NCBI GenBank assembly: GCA_049315625.1
Contig: JBMOJU010000282.1
Location: 1-6,896, forward strand
DNA from: Paracraurococcus sp049315625
GTDB taxonomy: Bacteria > Pseudomonadota > Alphaproteobacteria > Acetobacterales > Acetobacteraceae
Reading direction: 5' to 3'
Length of the DNA: 6,896 bases
Positions 6,228 through 6,896 of this stretch are shown here, in pieces. Within the stretch, counting starts at the first letter, position 1, and every line of letters starts with the position of its first letter. The notes under the pieces are model-generated. The model did no database searches. It had not been told where the DNA came from and worked only from the letters and a program-made list of their open reading frames with translations. Made by a program: the position numbers and the translations under genes.

Positions 6228-6257
6228 CTCAATGCTGGCATGCTGCCAGCATTGAGG
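6227..6257. promoter_or_regulatory. Perfect 31-bp dyad (14-bp arms) upstream of hxlR: operator or Shine-Dalgarno-masking hairpin
   Basis: The left arm CCTCAATGCTGGCA pairs perfectly with TGCCAGCATTGAGG across a three-base loop (TGC). The right arm ends in GAGG (6254-6257), the best Shine-Dalgarno candidate for the HxlR gene, 11 nt before its ATG. As RNA the stem would hide that site; as DNA the dyad fits an operator for a dimeric winged-helix regulator such as HxlR itself. No T-tract follows on either strand, which argues against a rho-independent terminator. The symmetry is directly visible; the role is inferred. Confidence 0.7.
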
Positions 6258-6268
6258 AACGCCCAGGC

Positions 6269-6790
6269 ATGGTCCGCACCGATTTCACCCGGATGCGCTG
6301 CCCCGTCGCCCGCTCCATGGCGGTGCTCGGGGAACGCTGGGCCATGCTGGTACTGCGGGAGGCCTTCTACGGCACCACCCGCTTCGATGAATTCGAGCGG
6401 CACCTCGGCATCGCCCCCAACATCCTCTCGGCCCGGCTGCGCGACCTGACGGAGCACGGGCTGCTGGAAAAGGCGCCGGTGGCCGAGGGTGGCGCCCGGC
6501 GGGCCTACCGGCTGACGGAGAAAGGCCGCGACTTCTTCCCCGCCTACCTGGCGCTCAAGGCGTGGGCGGATCGCTGGATGGCCGGGCCGGAGGGCCCTTC
6601 CATCCTGCTGGAGGAAGCCGCGACCGGCCGGCTCGTGGAAGCGCCGCCGGCGCTCTCGGCCGCCGGCCTGCCATTGCGCCCGGAAGACGTGCGGATCCTG
6701 CCCGGCCCCGGCGCCGGGGAGGCGCTAAGGGACCGCTTCGCCGGGGAGGCCATGCGCGCCCGCTTCGGTGAGGGCCGGACCCATGGCTGA
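6269..6790 (+). CDS. HxlR-family winged-helix transcriptional regulator (173 aa)
   Basis: Residues 8-105 form an HxlR (DUF24) winged-helix domain. It opens with RMRCPVARSMAVLGERWAML, whose Cys-Pro and G-[DE]-[RK]-W are family hallmarks. RFDEFERHLGIAPNILSARL (38-57) then supplies the recognition helix, and RAYRLTEKGRDFFP (78-91) the wing and start of the dimer helix. C11 is the only cysteine and sits where HypR/YodB-type members carry their redox- or electrophile-sensing thiol, so thiol sensing is possible. The roughly 65-residue tail (109-173) is longer than in the shortest members and has no recognised motif. The ATG at 6269 follows a GAGG inside a perfect dyad, which may be its own operator. 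The end overlaps the start of a MATE-type transporter by 8 bp, so the regulator most likely controls that exporter and itself. Confidence 0.92.
   Translation: MVRTDFTRMRCPVARSMAVLGERWAMLVLREAFYGTTRFDEFERHLGIAPNILSARLRDLTEHGLLEKAPVAEGGARRAYRLTEKGRDFFPAYLALKAWADRWMAGPEGPSILLEEAATGRLVEAPPALSAAGLPLRPEDVRILPGPGAGEALRDRFAGEAMRARFGEGRTHG
6770..6774 (+). promoter_or_regulatory. Ribosome binding site of the MATE-like gene, inside the end of hxlR
   Basis: GAGGG lies 8 nt before the ATG at 6783, within the last codons of the HxlR gene. It fixes the overlapping start of the transporter. Confidence 0.65.
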
Positions 6791-6896
6791 CGGCACCTCC
6801 GGCGCGGTCCTCGCGCCCGCCGCCCCGCCGCCGCTCGGCACGGTGCTGCGCCGGGTCCTGACGCTCGCCGCGCCGACCACGCTGGTCGCCGCCGTG
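6783..6896 (+). CDS. Partial gene (first 38 codons) of a probable MATE-family efflux transporter
   Basis: Only the N-terminus is present; the gene runs off the right edge. After a short Ala/Pro-rich leader (MADGTSGAVLAPAAPPP), residues 18-38 read LGTVLRRVLTLAAPTTLVAAV. This is the basic amphipathic stretch plus 'LAxPxxL' opening of the first membrane helix typical of MATE (NorM/DinF-like) multidrug and toxin extruders, driven by Na+ or H+ across the inner membrane. The ATG overlaps the hxlR stop codon by 8 bp (ATGGCTGA), and GAGGG lies 8 nt upstream. The two genes are therefore very probably co-transcribed and translationally coupled. With so few residues, another multi-spanning transporter cannot be excluded. 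Confidence 0.65.
   Translation, partial: MADGTSGAVLAPAAPPPLGTVLRRVLTLAAPTTLVAAV

Noticed and set aside
6227..6257. Intrinsic transcription terminator
   Set aside because: The stem is long and perfect but no T-run follows on either strand, and it sits directly before a start codon with the Shine-Dalgarno inside it.
5180..6457. 425-aa minus-strand open frame
   Set aside because: Antisense to glucokinase and the start of hxlR, with His/Gln/Gly-rich composition typical of shadows.

Overview
The window is very GC-rich DNA (estimated around 70% or more by eye) that is densely coded on both strands. Codons favour G or C at the third position, so long antisense open frames run opposite most real genes. 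The protein families and their wording (an EAL-like family that I recall from Rhodospirillales, an HldE-like protein, a Glk-type glucokinase and an HxlR/MATE pair) suggest an alphaproteobacterium, most likely Acetobacteraceae such as a Roseomonas relative. This is inference; there is no rRNA or other marker to prove it. No non-coding stretch exceeds 300 bases. I see no tRNA, rRNA, CRISPR array, insertion sequence or prophage gene.

Left part (1-2005): two co-directional minus-strand genes overlap by four bases (ATGA). The upstream one is a 345-aa protein with a badly degenerate EAL-like C-terminal half. The downstream one, cut by the window edge, starts with a segment that looks like the N-terminal domain of the same family. 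Divergent from them, 53 bp away, is a complete PPP-family metallophosphoesterase.

Middle part (2006-5146): a 474-aa HldE-like protein follows. It has the overall layout of the bifunctional ADP-heptose synthesis enzyme, but it lacks the nucleotidyltransferase HxGH signature and carries changes at two key kinase motifs. It converges, with only 9 bp between stop codons, on a minus-strand pair: a small membrane-anchored coiled-coil protein with 11-residue repeats, then an enolase-superfamily (mandelate racemase-like) sugar-acid enzyme.

Right part (5147-6896): a glucokinase gene is followed by two abutting perfect inverted repeats. One is a 31-bp dyad whose right arm contains the likely Shine-Dalgarno sequence of an HxlR-family regulator. 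The regulator overlaps by 8 bp the start of a probable MATE efflux transporter that runs off the window, so the two probably form a self-regulated efflux cassette.

The most unusual object is the HldE-like pseudoenzyme. Next come the long dyad before hxlR and the hendecad repeat protein. Most genes here look like independent housekeeping or accessory units and not one pathway. The only likely transcription units are the EAL-like pair, the coiled-coil/enolase pair and the hxlR/MATE pair.
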